A stretch of DNA of 64,000 bases from Dictyobacter formicarum. Its GTDB lineage: Bacteria; Chloroflexota; Ktedonobacteria; Ktedonobacterales; Ktedonobacteraceae. The notes beneath the pieces are model-generated. The model saw nothing but the letters and a program-made list of their open reading frames with translations. It was not told where the DNA came from and searched no databases. The DNA lies in NCBI RefSeq assembly GCF_016587435.1, contig NZ_BNJJ01000019.1:1-64000 (forward strand), in the 5' to 3' direction. Positions 44,524-54,582 of the stretch are shown piece after piece. Every line of letters starts with the position of its first letter. Position 1 is the stretch's first letter. A program made the position numbers and the translations under genes.

Positions 44524-44552
44524 ATAATAGCACACTTATTCATTATTGTAAA
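44524..44552 (-). promoter_or_regulatory. Promoter of tRNA-Ala (CGC)
   Basis: TTTACA and TATTAT on the minus strand with 17-base spacing, 12 bp before the tRNA 5' end. The rest of 44553-44924 shows no gene. Confidence 0.65.
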
Positions 44553-44924
44553 CCCCTGATAGCGGGTATTTCTTCAGCAAACGCTTCATTCTGATAGCCT
44601 TGAATGCTATATATACGCTTGTCAGCACTTTTTCAAGCTCCTGATAGCTGTACGTCTCAATTTTTGTTTTACTTTTTGAACCTCATAAATCTATAACAAA
44701 TAAACGATGACCCCCCAAATGTCCTATGTTTCTCCAAAAAAGAAGGACAATGGCGTATAGTGATTATAGATATTGCGGGTTACAGACATTGCAATTATTC
44801 ATCCGTCGATCTCCATCTCTTAGAAAGGACAATCGGAACCTCGCCCTGGTTGTTACATTGTTTCTGATTGATTGGTAAGTACCCATCTGACATGTGGGGT
44901 TATACGTTGAGAGGTAAAGATACA

Positions 44925-45377
44925 ATGATTTATTATCGTGTTGCATTTTGTGTAGAGCAAGCCCCTGTTGAAAGCACAGAACATATAAATTCACATTGTC
45001 AGGCCCTTACCCAACAAATGGTTTGGAAGTGGCGTTCGACTTTATTGACTTCACCGCACGCACTTTTTACGCTGCTGCGTGCTTATAATTATATTCCAAA
45101 AGAAAATGTGCGCGTATTCTTTGCATCCTCAGAAACTGAGATGGAGGATATGCTTGTGCGACAGAATGCGGGGCAAATTTCCAGCTCCGTCACTGCGGAT
45201 CAATTCATGTCTGGTAAGCGCATTAATACTATGGATGTAAAACGATTAGAGTTTGAGTTGAATACAGATAAAGATCATGATGAGCCATACAAGTTCACTT
45301 TGCCCCTATCGATTTCTGAGCGTATGGCCTGGATCGCCCTCCTCCGCAAGCGTCAGCAGGGAGAGCTAGAGAGTTAA
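44925..45377 (+). CDS. Hypothetical protein, 150 residues
   Basis: The start at 44925 gives about 150 residues beginning MIYYRVAFCVEQAPVESTEH, with WKWRSTLLTSPHALFTLLRA and KENVRVFFASSETEMEDMLV, ending in a basic helix. GAGAGG lies about ten bases upstream; a start at 44868 would add 19 unconvincing residues. No family is recognised, no signal peptide or membrane helix. A terminator follows at 45423. Confidence 0.65.
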   Translation: MIYYRVAFCVEQAPVESTEHINSHCQALTQQMVWKWRSTLLTSPHALFTLLRAYNYIPKENVRVFFASSETEMEDMLVRQNAGQISSSVTADQFMSGKRINTMDVKRLEFELNTDKDHDEPYKFTLPLSISERMAWIALLRKRQQGELES

Positions 45378-45422
45378 GCCAGCACCTGTTATTGACCTCA
45401 TAAATATAGAACCACAGCATAG

Positions 45423-45457
45423 CAAAAATCCGGAGGGCAGGTTCCTCCGGATTTTTG
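45423..45457. terminator. Bidirectional terminator between convergent genes
   Basis: CAAAAATCCGGAGG and CCTCCGGATTTTTG pair perfectly around a seven-base loop, three bases before the deacetylase stop. Confidence 0.82.
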
Positions 45458-45459
45458 TA

Positions 45460-46878
45460 TTATGCAACAAAAGGAGCCATCTCGGCTTCAAAGCTTTGTA
45501 TGTTTTCATTGCCCAGCACACGAAGCCGGTGGATGATGTAAGGATTGGTACTATCCTGGGTGATGGAGGGCACGCGTGGATCGTTGACTGCCCCCACATA
45601 ACCTGTCGCATTTAAGAGCGACATCACTCCTTGAATCTGATTCTGGGTAGAGGCCAGCGCCTGATTTTTGTTGAGTGGATCTCCAGCTGGATAGCAGAAC
45701 TGCTGTATGACTGTTTGTAGGTGGTCCTCTAGAACCTGGCGTGATGTTTCCAGCTCATGGCGCGCATCATCAGGTGATATCTGCCAGACATCTCCTAGCG
45801 CCCGGTGATCGATAGTATGCGAACCCATTTGCATGCCGTTGGCCAGCATCTCGCGCAGCTGCGGCCAGCTCGCTTGTCCGGCCCAGCCAACTTTGCCGGT
45901 AATAATATAGAAAATGCCCGTATAGCCATGGGCTCTGAGGATTGGATAGGCATTTGTGTAAGCATCGACATAGCCATCGTCGAAGCTAAAAATAATCGGT
46001 TTAGCGGGCAAGGGACCATCATAGTAGAGAGCACTGAATAGCTGATTAAGGGTGATGGTGTGGTACCCAAGCTTCTTAAAATAATCCATCTGTTGTGAGA
46101 AGACGGTTGGTGTCACGGTTAAGCCTGGCCGGTAACTATAAGGATTGACTTTATCCTGGGCCGGTATCTCTGAAATGTAGTGATACATCAGAATGGGGAC
46201 TTTAATCTTTTTGGCGACGGGATTGGCTGGTGGTAAAATGGGAGCCTCTATATCGGCTGGGCCTCCATTGAGGATCAACCACCGGTTGCCTTCACCTTTG
46301 TTTGCGCCAATCAGAACGCGTTGGACGATGAAGGGTAGATTGCGGAAAAGCTCATTAGCGTGCAGAGTTGCGGCTGACGTTTGTGTGTTGAGATTTATTG
46401 GTTTGATTGGATCTAATTGGAGTGAGATCGACAATTTAGAGACCTGCTCATACTCCTTCATGGTCTCGGCATTTGTCCAGTTCGAAAGATCGCTGACCTG
46501 GCCAGTCATAAATTTTTTGAGCTTGAAAGCATGAAATCGATGTTGCCAGTAAGCTGCAAAGGCCTGTTCATTGGGCCACATTTGTTGTACATCAGGATGA
46601 AGCATCGACCACATAAGAGCGTACCGCTGTTGCAATAAAGCTTGCATATAGCGTTGTCCAACCTGAGTTACTTCAGCTTGATACTGACCGGGTGTTGTCT
46701 GTCGAACATATCTGGTGACGGTAGTTTTGGCGCCTACAAATGTTGTGTGTACGGGCGAGAAGATAAGGTATGCTCCTAATGCGCCAGCGACAAGTACTAA
46801 AATGATGGAACTGATCATCAAGAATTTAGCGAAAAGAAGATGATTTTGCCGTACATCTTTTTCACCAATGCTCTTCAT
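45460..46878 (-). CDS. Membrane-anchored polysaccharide deacetylase
   Basis: A 472-residue protein. An N-terminal membrane helix (about residues 18-42) anchors it, then a roughly 170-residue spacer domain, then a NodB-type deacetylase domain: PILMYHYISEIP, IFSFDDGYVDAYTNAYPILR with the catalytic Asp pair, GMQMGSHTIDHRAL with the metal His pair. It would remove acetyl groups from cell-wall or exopolysaccharide. It lies 180 bp downstream of lpdA and has its own start region. Confidence 0.88.
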   Translation of the reverse strand: MKSIGEKDVRQNHLLFAKFLMISSIILVLVAGALGAYLIFSPVHTTFVGAKTTVTRYVRQTTPGQYQAEVTQVGQRYMQALLQQRYALMWSMLHPDVQQMWPNEQAFAAYWQHRFHAFKLKKFMTGQVSDLSNWTNAETMKEYEQVSKLSISLQLDPIKPINLNTQTSAATLHANELFRNLPFIVQRVLIGANKGEGNRWLILNGGPADIEAPILPPANPVAKKIKVPILMYHYISEIPAQDKVNPYSYRPGLTVTPTVFSQQMDYFKKLGYHTITLNQLFSALYYDGPLPAKPIIFSFDDGYVDAYTNAYPILRAHGYTGIFYIITGKVGWAGQASWPQLREMLANGMQMGSHTIDHRALGDVWQISPDDARHELETSRQVLEDHLQTVIQQFCYPAGDPLNKNQALASTQNQIQGVMSLLNATGYVGAVNDPRVPSITQDSTNPYIIHRLRVLGNENIQSFEAEMAPFVA

Positions 46879-46992
46879 TAATTGTACCCCATATTTGCTC
46901 AGTCATTTTCTTTAGATCTTACACAACCATCATACTGCAGTTCATAGATTAACTCCAATCTATCGATTAAACTCATCCAAAATTCCTAATAA

Positions 46993-47034
46993 ACACCAGC
47001 GTGGTACCTTACTTTTAAGATACCACGCTGGTGT
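46993..47034 (-). terminator. Inverted repeat downstream of lpdA
   Basis: ACACCAGCGTGGTA and TACCACGCTGGTGT pair perfectly around 14 bases that continue the stem partly. Probably terminates lpdA. Confidence 0.6.
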
Positions 47035-47060
47035 ATAGAAGTATATTGTAGCTAGCTGTA

Positions 47061-48482
47061 TTAGCGTGCGCGCACAGCCTGTTTGGGTGGAATATGAATA
47101 GGATGTCCTTCCGCGGCCAGGACGGCTTCGCGCAATCCCTCACTGAGGGTTGGATGTGGATGGATGGTTTCTTCCACCTCATCAACCGTGAGCTCACCGC
47201 GCATGGCCAGCGAGTATTCGGTAATCAGGTTAGTGGCATCTGGACCGATGATATGGGCGCCCAGGAATTCACCATATTTGCCGATGATGACTTTGGTAAA
47301 GCCTTCGGTCTCGCCGATCGCTACTGCTTTGCCGATAGCTGCCCAGGGGAAGCGCTCGACACGTACTTCATTATACTTCTCACGTGCCGCGGCTTCTGTC
47401 AGACCAACAAAGGCGATTTCCGGGAAGGTATAGATTGGATTGGGGATGACATCGTAGTTCATGGTTGCCGGATGGCCAGTGATATTGTCCGCTGCGATCT
47501 CACCCTCTGTGGAAGCTACGTGGGCCAGGCCTGCGCCATGGACCAGGTCACCAATAGCGTAGATGCCGGGCAGATTAGTCTGCATATGCTCATCAACACG
47601 TACTCGCCCTCGATCTGTGTCGAGTCCCTGCTCCATCAACTGCTCCAGGCCGCTGGTATTGACTCGACGGCTGACGGCCATCAAAACATATTCAGCCTCG
47701 AAACTTTGTGGACCTTTGTCGGTAGAAGTGTTGACTTTTTTCTGGCCATTGACCTCTTCGATACCCTCGACTTTTGCGTTGGTTACAATCTCGATGCCAC
47801 GTTTACCCATGATACGTACCAGTAGCTTCCGTACCTCTTCATCCACTGGCGCCAGTACATTGGGCAACATTTCGAGGATAGTAACTTTAGTGCCCAGTGC
47901 ATTAAACATACAGGCCAGCTCAATGCCAATGACGCCACCGCCAACACAAATCAGGCTGTCCGGCGTTTTGGGCAGGTTCCAGCAAGTATCGCTATTCATC
48001 ACTTTATCGCCGTCGATACCCGGCATTTGTGGCACAAACGGAACCGAACCAGTTGCCAGGATGATATTATCCGCGCTAAACCGTTGGGTATTGCCATTTT
48101 TCGTCACCGTAACGTTTTTTGAGGCGTCAACACTACCCTGTCCATCAAAAACATCAATATTGTTGCCTTTCATCAGGGTACTGACGCCGCCCGTCATACG
48201 CTTGACGACTTTATCTTTAAAGGCGACCGCTTTACTCATATCAAAGACCGGCGCCTGAGGTAGCGTGATCCCAAGTTCGCTAATGGAACTCAGACTATGC
48301 AACGTTTCAGCAATGTGAAGCATTGCCTTTGAAGGAATGCAGCCAACATTGAGGCAGGTACCGCCCATATATTGTTTTTCAACAATAGCGACTTTAGCGC
48401 CCCGCTGCGCAGCCCGAATGGCAGCTACATAGCCACCGGGGCCAGCCCCGATGACTGCAACATCATAATGAGTACTCGTCAT
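47061..48482 (-). CDS. lpdA: Dihydrolipoyl dehydrogenase
   Basis: E3 component of 2-oxo-acid dehydrogenase complexes, reoxidising dihydrolipoyl groups with NAD. The 473-residue product has GAGPGGYVAAIRAAQRGAKV, redox centre GGTCLNVGCIPSKAML, NAD motif GGGVIGIELACMFNALG, AIGDLVHGAGLAHVA and the C-terminal IHPHPTLSEGLREAVLAAEG with the catalytic His. The start at 48482 has AGGAG seven bases upstream. No E1 or E2 gene is adjacent. Confidence 0.94.
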   Translation of the reverse strand: MTSTHYDVAVIGAGPGGYVAAIRAAQRGAKVAIVEKQYMGGTCLNVGCIPSKAMLHIAETLHSLSSISELGITLPQAPVFDMSKAVAFKDKVVKRMTGGVSTLMKGNNIDVFDGQGSVDASKNVTVTKNGNTQRFSADNIILATGSVPFVPQMPGIDGDKVMNSDTCWNLPKTPDSLICVGGGVIGIELACMFNALGTKVTILEMLPNVLAPVDEEVRKLLVRIMGKRGIEIVTNAKVEGIEEVNGQKKVNTSTDKGPQSFEAEYVLMAVSRRVNTSGLEQLMEQGLDTDRGRVRVDEHMQTNLPGIYAIGDLVHGAGLAHVASTEGEIAADNITGHPATMNYDVIPNPIYTFPEIAFVGLTEAAAREKYNEVRVERFPWAAIGKAVAIGETEGFTKVIIGKYGEFLGAHIIGPDATNLITEYSLAMRGELTVDEVEETIHPHPTLSEGLREAVLAAEGHPIHIPPKQAVRAR

Positions 48483-48847
48483 GAATTTCTCCTGCAATTT
48501 GCATGGACTCATTCATCTTGCCTGAAGGTTGGATGGATGTGAACGTTTGTACGTACCACTTAAATTAATGGTGTCTCTGAACCCGTTTCACATTGTGTAC
48601 CATGAAGCATATTGCGCGTGGAGTACACGTCATTGTCTCTCCAAATGAATGAGTACAATATGGTTTGCTGTTTGTCAAGATAAAACAGTCTTTTTATATC
48701 CGGGGCCTGCCGATCCAATCACAAAATATCATGCTGGCAATCGCAAATAATTGCTTGCACGGCCTATCCAGTTACCCCTTTGATACGTTGTTTTACTCCC
48801 CGTCAGTATACCACGTTTCTTTCCATCTCGATACGTACAAGTTCATC

Positions 48848-48970
48848 ATAGGTTCGGAGCTGGCCTCCGATTTCTCGCTTGCTACATGTTAACGTTCAAA
48901 ATATCATGTCATGTTTCCGCTCTGGTATCGCTCGCCATGGTTGCAAATCGGAGGCCAGCTCCGAACCTAT
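48848..48970. repeat. Large inverted repeat, MITE-like (123 bp)
   Basis: Arms 48848-48873 and 48945-48970 are perfectly complementary over 26 bases (ATAGGTTCGGAGCTGGCCTC, then CGATTT). They enclose 71 bases with no gene. No clear target-site duplication was seen. The surrounding 48483-49227 holds no recognised gene. Confidence 0.7.
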
Positions 48971-49227
48971 GAGCATCATCATCCGTTGCGCGTTTGCTCG
49001 AGCAATGGATCACCTTTTTGGCCTACTACCATGACGAGTTGGAAAATAAAACGTATCAATAAATGCAGAGACAAATATTCTAATTTTTATGCTTACTCTG
49101 CATACGCAAACTATCTTTAAAGATAACCGGGCATGCCAATATGTTGGTTGATCAGGTGGATGGTATGCCTGCGTATAGGTGGAAGTGAATACATTTGATC
49201 TAAATGCTTATGACTGGGGGATATCCA

Positions 49228-49416
49228 ATGACAACAACTGGAGAACTGCGCTCCATTATTGAGGAACTTGAGTTAGTAGATGCTGGTGATGCTGCCAATT
49301 ATCTGGGCGATGACGCTGCTGGTGCAGAAGAGTTGCCCGATATGGCTGCATCTAATTTAGCTCGTTGTTTACGTTATATCGCGTCCGCCGATGAGCGTAA
49401 TTATCAATTATGCTAA
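49228..49416 (+). CDS. Small acidic hypothetical protein
   Basis: The ATG at 49228 (GGGGGAT upstream) gives about 62 residues: MTTTGELRSIIEELELVDAG, an acidic Asp/Ala-rich centre, then NLARCLRYIASADERNYQLC. No family is recognised. A terminator follows at 49474. An in-frame ATG at 49204 is the less likely start. Confidence 0.55.
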   Translation: MTTTGELRSIIEELELVDAGDAANYLGDDAAGAEELPDMAASNLARCLRYIASADERNYQLC

Positions 49417-49473
49417 TGCGTATTCTATAGAATGTTGATTATAGAAATCGAAAACCCAAAATCCGCAATCCGC

Positions 49474-49513
49474 AAGCGCCAATCTTTCTTTACACAAAGG
49501 TTGGCGCTTTTTC
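49474..49513 (+). terminator. Terminator of the small acidic protein gene
   Basis: AAGCGCCAATCTTT and AAAGGTTGGCGCTT pair with one mismatch and are followed by TTTCT; it may also serve the convergent PrsW gene. Confidence 0.75.
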
Positions 49514-49525
49514 TATCATATGTTG

Positions 49526-50394
49526 CTATGCATGGCTAGCATCTAAGGTGGACTGACGTATACTTTTGCGGTAGAAGACGGTCAGGACTGTTATTCCAAT
49601 GACGCTGATGGTAGCCATGGTTGTAGAGATTGGAACGCCTGGAGGAATGATCATATAGATCGTAGCTGGCAACCCGTCCCAGGATCCATGTAAGAGCGAG
49701 ACAAATAGATATGCCAGCACTACTTTCCAGGTTAGACGAAAACGATGGGGCAGGCTCTCATGAAACAAAACCGAGCCGAGAATAGCCGTCCAGACGCCAT
49801 GACCAAATGGCGCCAGTATGCCTCTGATGATGGTTTCTAATACCGAAGCGCTGATATGACCATTGCTGAGCAAAAAGGCGGTAAAGGCGTAGCCGGTACT
49901 TTCAAACGCGGCAAAACCCATACCAACGGCCCCCCCCAGCAATAATCCATCCAGCGCGGAGGTATGACGTATATGACGGGCCATAAACATGACTGCCAGG
50001 ATCTTACAGCCCTCCTCAATTAATCCAATTGTCATGCCGCTACTTAGCGTCAGCCCCGGGTCTGGACTGGGAGGTCGAACCAGGAACGATTCAAAAATTG
50101 CAGCCCCCAGGACGCCGAGGATACCACCGAGGCAGAAACTTTTGGCCACCACTTCGGGGGTCAACTGGCTGATATGTTGATGATCATAAAGAAAGGCTAC
50201 AAAAACAATCGGGACCAAAAAATTGCCGATTAAAATGACGGTCGGATAGAGATTTACGTTGCCCGTAATAAACAATATGATTGTTGAGGCCCCAAATAGT
50301 AACAGGCCGATGAACAGAGCTGATAACCAGCTACGCTTGCGATGGGCCGCTACCTGCAGGGGGGTACCGGTGGAATCCAGTCTTGCTGTGCCAT
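49526..50394 (-). pseudogene. PrsW family intramembrane metalloprotease, frameshifted near its N-terminus
   Basis: A membrane metalloprotease of the PrsW type. The long frame has the glutamate motif GLIEEGCKILAVMF, FAAFESTGYAF, GHGVWTAILGSVLFHES and LLHGSWDGLPA. That frame opens only at a TTG at 50275, without a ribosome-binding site. Upstream, an ATG at 50394 with AGGAAAGG starts MAQQDWIPPVPP and hits a stop soon after. A homopolymer of six G at 50359-50364 lies at the switch. One extra base there joins the two frames into LQVAAHRKRSWLSALFIGLL and the known start of the family. Sequencing error, phase variation or real decay are possible. Confidence 0.75.
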
Positions 50395-50664
50395 GACAAC
50401 CTTTCCTTCACTGTGAACATAACTGCCAGGATCTGCCACCACCAGAACATTCTTTCAGGCTCCTGTTCTGTAGGCGCAAAACCATTCTCTATCTGGCATT
50501 TCTCTGATATGTTCTTCTTAAATATTTGTTGTCATTAACACGTTGTCCGGCCAACCAATGCGACAATCTGGCTGACAGCTGAATGACTTATCCTGAGAGA
50601 TAGTTAAAGAAGACAAAAACAACTTGCCAGACTGTGTCTGACAAGTGTGATGCATTTACGTAAA

Positions 50665-51375
50665 TCAATATTCTGCTTCGGTTAACACCTTGATACGCTT
50701 ATCAGCGGTGGGAATACCGCTATTTTTAAGCTGTTTGACAACCGCTTTCACATCATACTTGACGCGCCGATGTTCTGCTTGCCAGATATTATCCTGCCAG
50801 GTCAGAATCGCGTACGCTGCACGTAGATCACCATCCCGAGGCAGGCCACAGCTGCCTGTATCGACCAGGAGTAGATGGCGCCAGCGACGCATGTAAGCGA
50901 CATGATAATGTCCAAAGACCAGTACCCCTACTGTGGGGCGCAAATCGCCACAGAGATGCTCAATTTTGCTATCGGGTGAGGTTGGAAAGATGGCCTCTTC
51001 CTGATTGAGTGGATTGGCATGCACCACTAACAGGTCAGTACCATTAGGATTGGAAACAAGATGACTAAAGGGCAATGATGCCAGGTAAGCGATACCTGCA
51101 TCTCCGATCTGGTTACGGGTCCATTCGATCACGCTTTGTTTCTTGGGACCCTTTTTTGAGTTTTGGTTGACGACATCGGTATCAACATTGCCCTGAATAA
51201 CCGGACAGTGTAACTGCTGGACGGTTTCCAGTGCCTCTTTAGGACAGGGTCCGTTTAAGCACAGGTCTCCCCCAATTACGAGCTGGTCGATGGCAGGTTG
51301 CCGGGCCAGATCCTCCAGTACGGCATCCAGCGCTATCTTGTTCCCATGTATATCAGATATAATCGCAATACGCAT
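50665..51375 (-). CDS. Metallophosphoesterase
   Basis: A 236-residue calcineurin-type phosphoesterase. Motifs: ISDIHGNKIALDAVL, VIGGDLCLNGP, CPVIQGNVDTDVV (GN[HV]), VVHANPLN, VLVFGHYHVAYMRRW, covering the dinuclear metal ligands. Substrate unknown; relatives include diadenosine tetraphosphatases and phosphodiesterases. It is divergent from the YfcE-like gene at 51514. Confidence 0.87.
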   Translation of the reverse strand: MRIAIISDIHGNKIALDAVLEDLARQPAIDQLVIGGDLCLNGPCPKEALETVQQLHCPVIQGNVDTDVVNQNSKKGPKKQSVIEWTRNQIGDAGIAYLASLPFSHLVSNPNGTDLLVVHANPLNQEEAIFPTSPDSKIEHLCGDLRPTVGVLVFGHYHVAYMRRWRHLLLVDTGSCGLPRDGDLRAAYAILTWQDNIWQAEHRRVKYDVKAVVKQLKNSGIPTADKRIKVLTEAEY

Positions 51376-51513
51376 ATGATATCCTGATTTAAGGCACGCT
51401 CAGCGGTGCCCCTTCTCTCTAGATTTGTGTTGTACACATTTCGCTGCACTTATATATACGGCTGCTTGGATAAACCATAGGTAATATATCTCAAAATAGG
51501 AGAGGATACAAAG

Positions 51514-52008
51514 ATGCAACATCGTATAGGTATTATTTCTGATACGCATTGCCCGCGTTTTTCGCGTCTGCCTGAGGCTGTGTGGGAGTATTTTGCTGGT
51601 GTCGAATTGATTATTCATGCTGGTGATCTCTCGATCTTATCTGTGATTTCAGAACTGGAGACGATTGCTCCTGTGGTGGCTGTGCAGGGAAATGTTGAGC
51701 ATGAAGAAGTGGTGATGAAACTACCAATTAAGAAAGAGATCAGAGTGGGTGGCTGCCGCATCGGCATTGTCCATATTTTGGGTGATTCTCATCACTATGA
51801 GCGTACGGCGCGTCAGGAATTTCCCGAGGCGCGAGTGGTGGTGTTTGGCCATAGCCACAATCCTTATAATCAAGAACATGCGGGCCAGCTGCTTTTTAAT
51901 CCTGGCAGTGCCAACGATCGCCGCCGTCAACCTGCCTGCAGCATTGGTCAACTGCTGATAGATGACGAGGCCCAGACGGTGAAGGGCGAGATCATCTTGT
52001 TACCATGA
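51514..52008 (+). CDS. YfcE/MJ0936-type phosphodiesterase
   Basis: A 164-residue single-domain phosphoesterase: IISDTHCPRFSRLP, IIHAGDLSILSVI, VVAVQGNVEHEEV, VFGHSHNPYNQEHAGQLLFN, PGSANDRRR. The family cleaves phosphodiester bonds with Mn or Ni; the physiological substrate is unknown. GGAGAGGATACAAAG precedes the ATG. Confidence 0.88.
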   Translation: MQHRIGIISDTHCPRFSRLPEAVWEYFAGVELIIHAGDLSILSVISELETIAPVVAVQGNVEHEEVVMKLPIKKEIRVGGCRIGIVHILGDSHHYERTARQEFPEARVVVFGHSHNPYNQEHAGQLLFNPGSANDRRRQPACSIGQLLIDDEAQTVKGEIILLP

Positions 52009-52079
52009 AGCAGGCGGTACTCAATTAAATGAGCATAGCCGCCTGAAAAGCTGATCAGTTATGCTGTAGCCTGGATGTT

Positions 52080-53156
52080 TTAGATACGCTGTTCAGGCAT
52101 TTTGATCAGGGATGGATCGAGCGAGGACAGCGTTGGTCGTCCAGACAGCGCCATGCTCATAGTCAACTCGGCATGAAGCAGGTCCAGGATGTGGTAGACT
52201 CCTGACGCACCGTTGACGGCCAGGCCCCAGAAAATCGGGCGGCCGATCAAAACGGCCCGCGCGCCCAGCGCTAGAGCTTTTAGCACATCGGAGCCGCGCC
52301 GAATCCCGCTATCCAGATATATTTCACAGCCACCATTCACCGCCTGTATAATGTCCGGCAGGGCCTCAATGCTGGAGATAGCTCCATCCAGCTGTCGTCC
52401 GCCATGATTCGAGACTACGATGCCCGCTACCCCATGTTGGAGTGCCAGCAGGGCGTCCTCGGGTGTTAAGATGCCTTTGAGGATAATGGGGAGGTGCGTG
52501 ACTGTGCGGAGCCAGTCCACTGTTTCCCATGTATCAACCAGGTGGCGCAGGGGGGTCTCGCTAACGTCATTATCTATAAAATTAGCCAGCGGCACAAAGC
52601 GGGAACGCTGAAAGTTGTTGCGTATATCTTGCTCACGGTGGCCTAAATGGGCAGTATCAACTGTAAGCACGATTGCTTGATAGCCAGCGGCTGTGGCTCG
52701 CTGCACAAATTGTCCGGTTACTTCCAGACTGTGGTAACTATAGAGCTGTAGCCAGAGGGGAGCTTGCGTGCTGGCCCTGATCTCCTCAATGGTACGTGAG
52801 GAGAAGCCACTGACGATCATGATGGTTCCAGCCTGCTCAGTTGCCTGGGCGGTGGCGCATTCCCCTTCTGGATGGGCCAGCATATGCCCGGCGGTTGGAC
52901 CGACAAGAATCGGCATCTGAATGGGCGTGCCCAGCACAGTGGTATGGGTTTCGATCACACTGACATCAACCAGGACGCGTGGACGCAGGCGCAGTCGTTC
53001 AAAGGCCTGGCGGTTGGCATGCAATGTCACACTATCGTCACTGCCGCCCTGAATGTGGTCCCAGATCATTGCTGGCAAACGCTTTTGTGCCAGTTGCTCA
53101 TAATCAAAAACGTTGATTGGTTCCATTGCCTGTTCTTGCGCCTCTTTCTCTCTCAT
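52080..53156 (-). CDS. FMN-dependent alpha-hydroxy-acid oxidase/dehydrogenase
   Basis: FMN enzyme of the LldD/glycolate-oxidase family, oxidising 2-hydroxy acids. Motifs: GGSDDSVTLHANRQAFERLR, LVGPTAGHMLAHPEGE, LQLYSYHSLEVTGQFVQRA, LKGILTPEDALLALQHGVAG, VSNHGGRQLDGAISSIEALP, and LDSGIRRGSDVLKALALGAR, with catalytic His in SNHGGRQ. The start is uncertain: 53156, 53126 and 53225 are candidates. It follows serS closely on the same strand, which may be only positional. Confidence 0.88.
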   Translation of the reverse strand: MREKEAQEQAMEPINVFDYEQLAQKRLPAMIWDHIQGGSDDSVTLHANRQAFERLRLRPRVLVDVSVIETHTTVLGTPIQMPILVGPTAGHMLAHPEGECATAQATEQAGTIMIVSGFSSRTIEEIRASTQAPLWLQLYSYHSLEVTGQFVQRATAAGYQAIVLTVDTAHLGHREQDIRNNFQRSRFVPLANFIDNDVSETPLRHLVDTWETVDWLRTVTHLPIILKGILTPEDALLALQHGVAGIVVSNHGGRQLDGAISSIEALPDIIQAVNGGCEIYLDSGIRRGSDVLKALALGARAVLIGRPIFWGLAVNGASGVYHILDLLHAELTMSMALSGRPTLSSLDPSLIKMPEQRI

Positions 53157-53235
53157 GAATACAGTAGACTGGCTGCCCTGTGGGCGACCTTCACCAGGAA
53201 AGTCGCCCATGGTGTTTACTGGCAAATGCGCTTAC

Positions 53236-54516
53236 CTAGCGGCCAATGAATTTCTGTCCTCCCATAAATGGGCGCAGCGCCTCAGGAATGAGAATGCTGC
53301 CATCGGCTTGCTGGTGCGTCTCCAGCAGCGGAATCAGGATGCGTGGCGAGGCAATGGCTGTATTGTTCAACGTGTGAACGAATTTCACCTTACCCTCTTC
53401 ATCGCGATAGCGCAGGTTCACGCGGCGTGCCTGCCAATCGTGCAGGTACGAGCACGAATGAGTTTCGCGATAACGTTTTTCGCTTGGTACCCAGCATTCT
53501 ATATCATACATTCCAACTTTGCCATCGCCCATATCGCCGGTGCAGACATTGACCACGCGGTAAGGGAGTTCAAGTTCCTGGATTAATTCCTCGGCATTCT
53601 GTAGGAGCTGCTCGAACCAGAAGACCGACTCCTCATGGTCCGCTTTACAGATGATATATTGCTCTACCTTGTTGAACTGGTGAATGCGGAAGACGCCACG
53701 GGTATCTTTGCCATAAGTGCCCGCCTCCTGTCGGAAGCAGGGGCTATAGCCAACAAACTTCAGTGGCAACTCTTCGCCCTTCAGAATCTCGTCTTTATAC
53801 ATACCTGTGATTGAAACTTCAGCGGTCCCAACCAGGAAGAGGTCCTGATCTTTAAGTTCATACACCTGGTCACGACCCTTGGGGAACTGACCATTGCCGA
53901 CAAAGGCGAAGTCGCGGGCCATCGAAGGTACGATGAGTGGTGTGAAGCCCTTGCGCGACATTTTGTCCATCGCGAAATTAATCAGGGCTAACTCTAGCCT
54001 GGCTGCGTCTCCACGGAGCACATAGCTGCGCGAGCCCGCCACTTTGACGGCCCGTTCAATGTCGACCAGATTATGTTTGAGCATCAGATCGTAGTGATCC
54101 AGCGCCTGGAAATCGAATTTGGGAGCTTCTCCCCAGTATTTAAATGGAACGTTCTCGCTATCATCTTTTCCAACTGGAGCGCTGGGATCTGGAATGTTAG
54201 GTACCAGCAACAGCAGATTATAGCGCTCTTCAATCAACTGATGCAGCTCGGGCTCTTTGGCTTTAATGAATTCAGCCAGTTTCTTGCCTTCCGCAATTAA
54301 ATTATTGCGCAGTTCGGTATTTTTCTCTTTGGCGGCCTGCTGAATACCCTTTGATAGCTGATTCTGTTTGGCACGCGCCTCTTCCACTTCATGTTGGAGG
54401 GCGACAACCTGTTGATCTAATGCCAGCAGGGCATCAACATCGATCGAATTGTTTTTCAGCCGTGCCGCTTCTTTTACTACATCGGGATTGCTACGAATAA
54501 ATGCAAGATCAAGCAT
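53236..54516 (-). CDS. serS: Seryl-tRNA synthetase
   Basis: Charges tRNA-Ser. The 426-residue class II enzyme has an N-terminal coiled-coil arm (AKQNQLSKGIQQAAKEKNTE), motif 2 PCFRQEAGTYGKDTRGVFRI, and motif 3 NNTAIASPRILIPLLETHQQ. GAGGAG lies upstream of the ATG. A complete T-box leader with a TCC specifier precedes it. Confidence 0.96.
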   Translation of the reverse strand: MLDLAFIRSNPDVVKEAARLKNNSIDVDALLALDQQVVALQHEVEEARAKQNQLSKGIQQAAKEKNTELRNNLIAEGKKLAEFIKAKEPELHQLIEERYNLLLLVPNIPDPSAPVGKDDSENVPFKYWGEAPKFDFQALDHYDLMLKHNLVDIERAVKVAGSRSYVLRGDAARLELALINFAMDKMSRKGFTPLIVPSMARDFAFVGNGQFPKGRDQVYELKDQDLFLVGTAEVSITGMYKDEILKGEELPLKFVGYSPCFRQEAGTYGKDTRGVFRIHQFNKVEQYIICKADHEESVFWFEQLLQNAEELIQELELPYRVVNVCTGDMGDGKVGMYDIECWVPSEKRYRETHSCSYLHDWQARRVNLRYRDEEGKVKFVHTLNNTAIASPRILIPLLETHQQADGSILIPEALRPFMGGQKFIGR

Positions 54517-54582
54517 GCTATGTTCTCTCCTCTTTCACCCCGCGTGCCTCCACTGTGTCTGTGGACCACGCAATCGATAGGC

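Noticed and set aside
47094..48258. Long plus-strand frames across lpdA
   Set aside because: They are antisense shadows of a conserved enzyme gene with biased codon positions.
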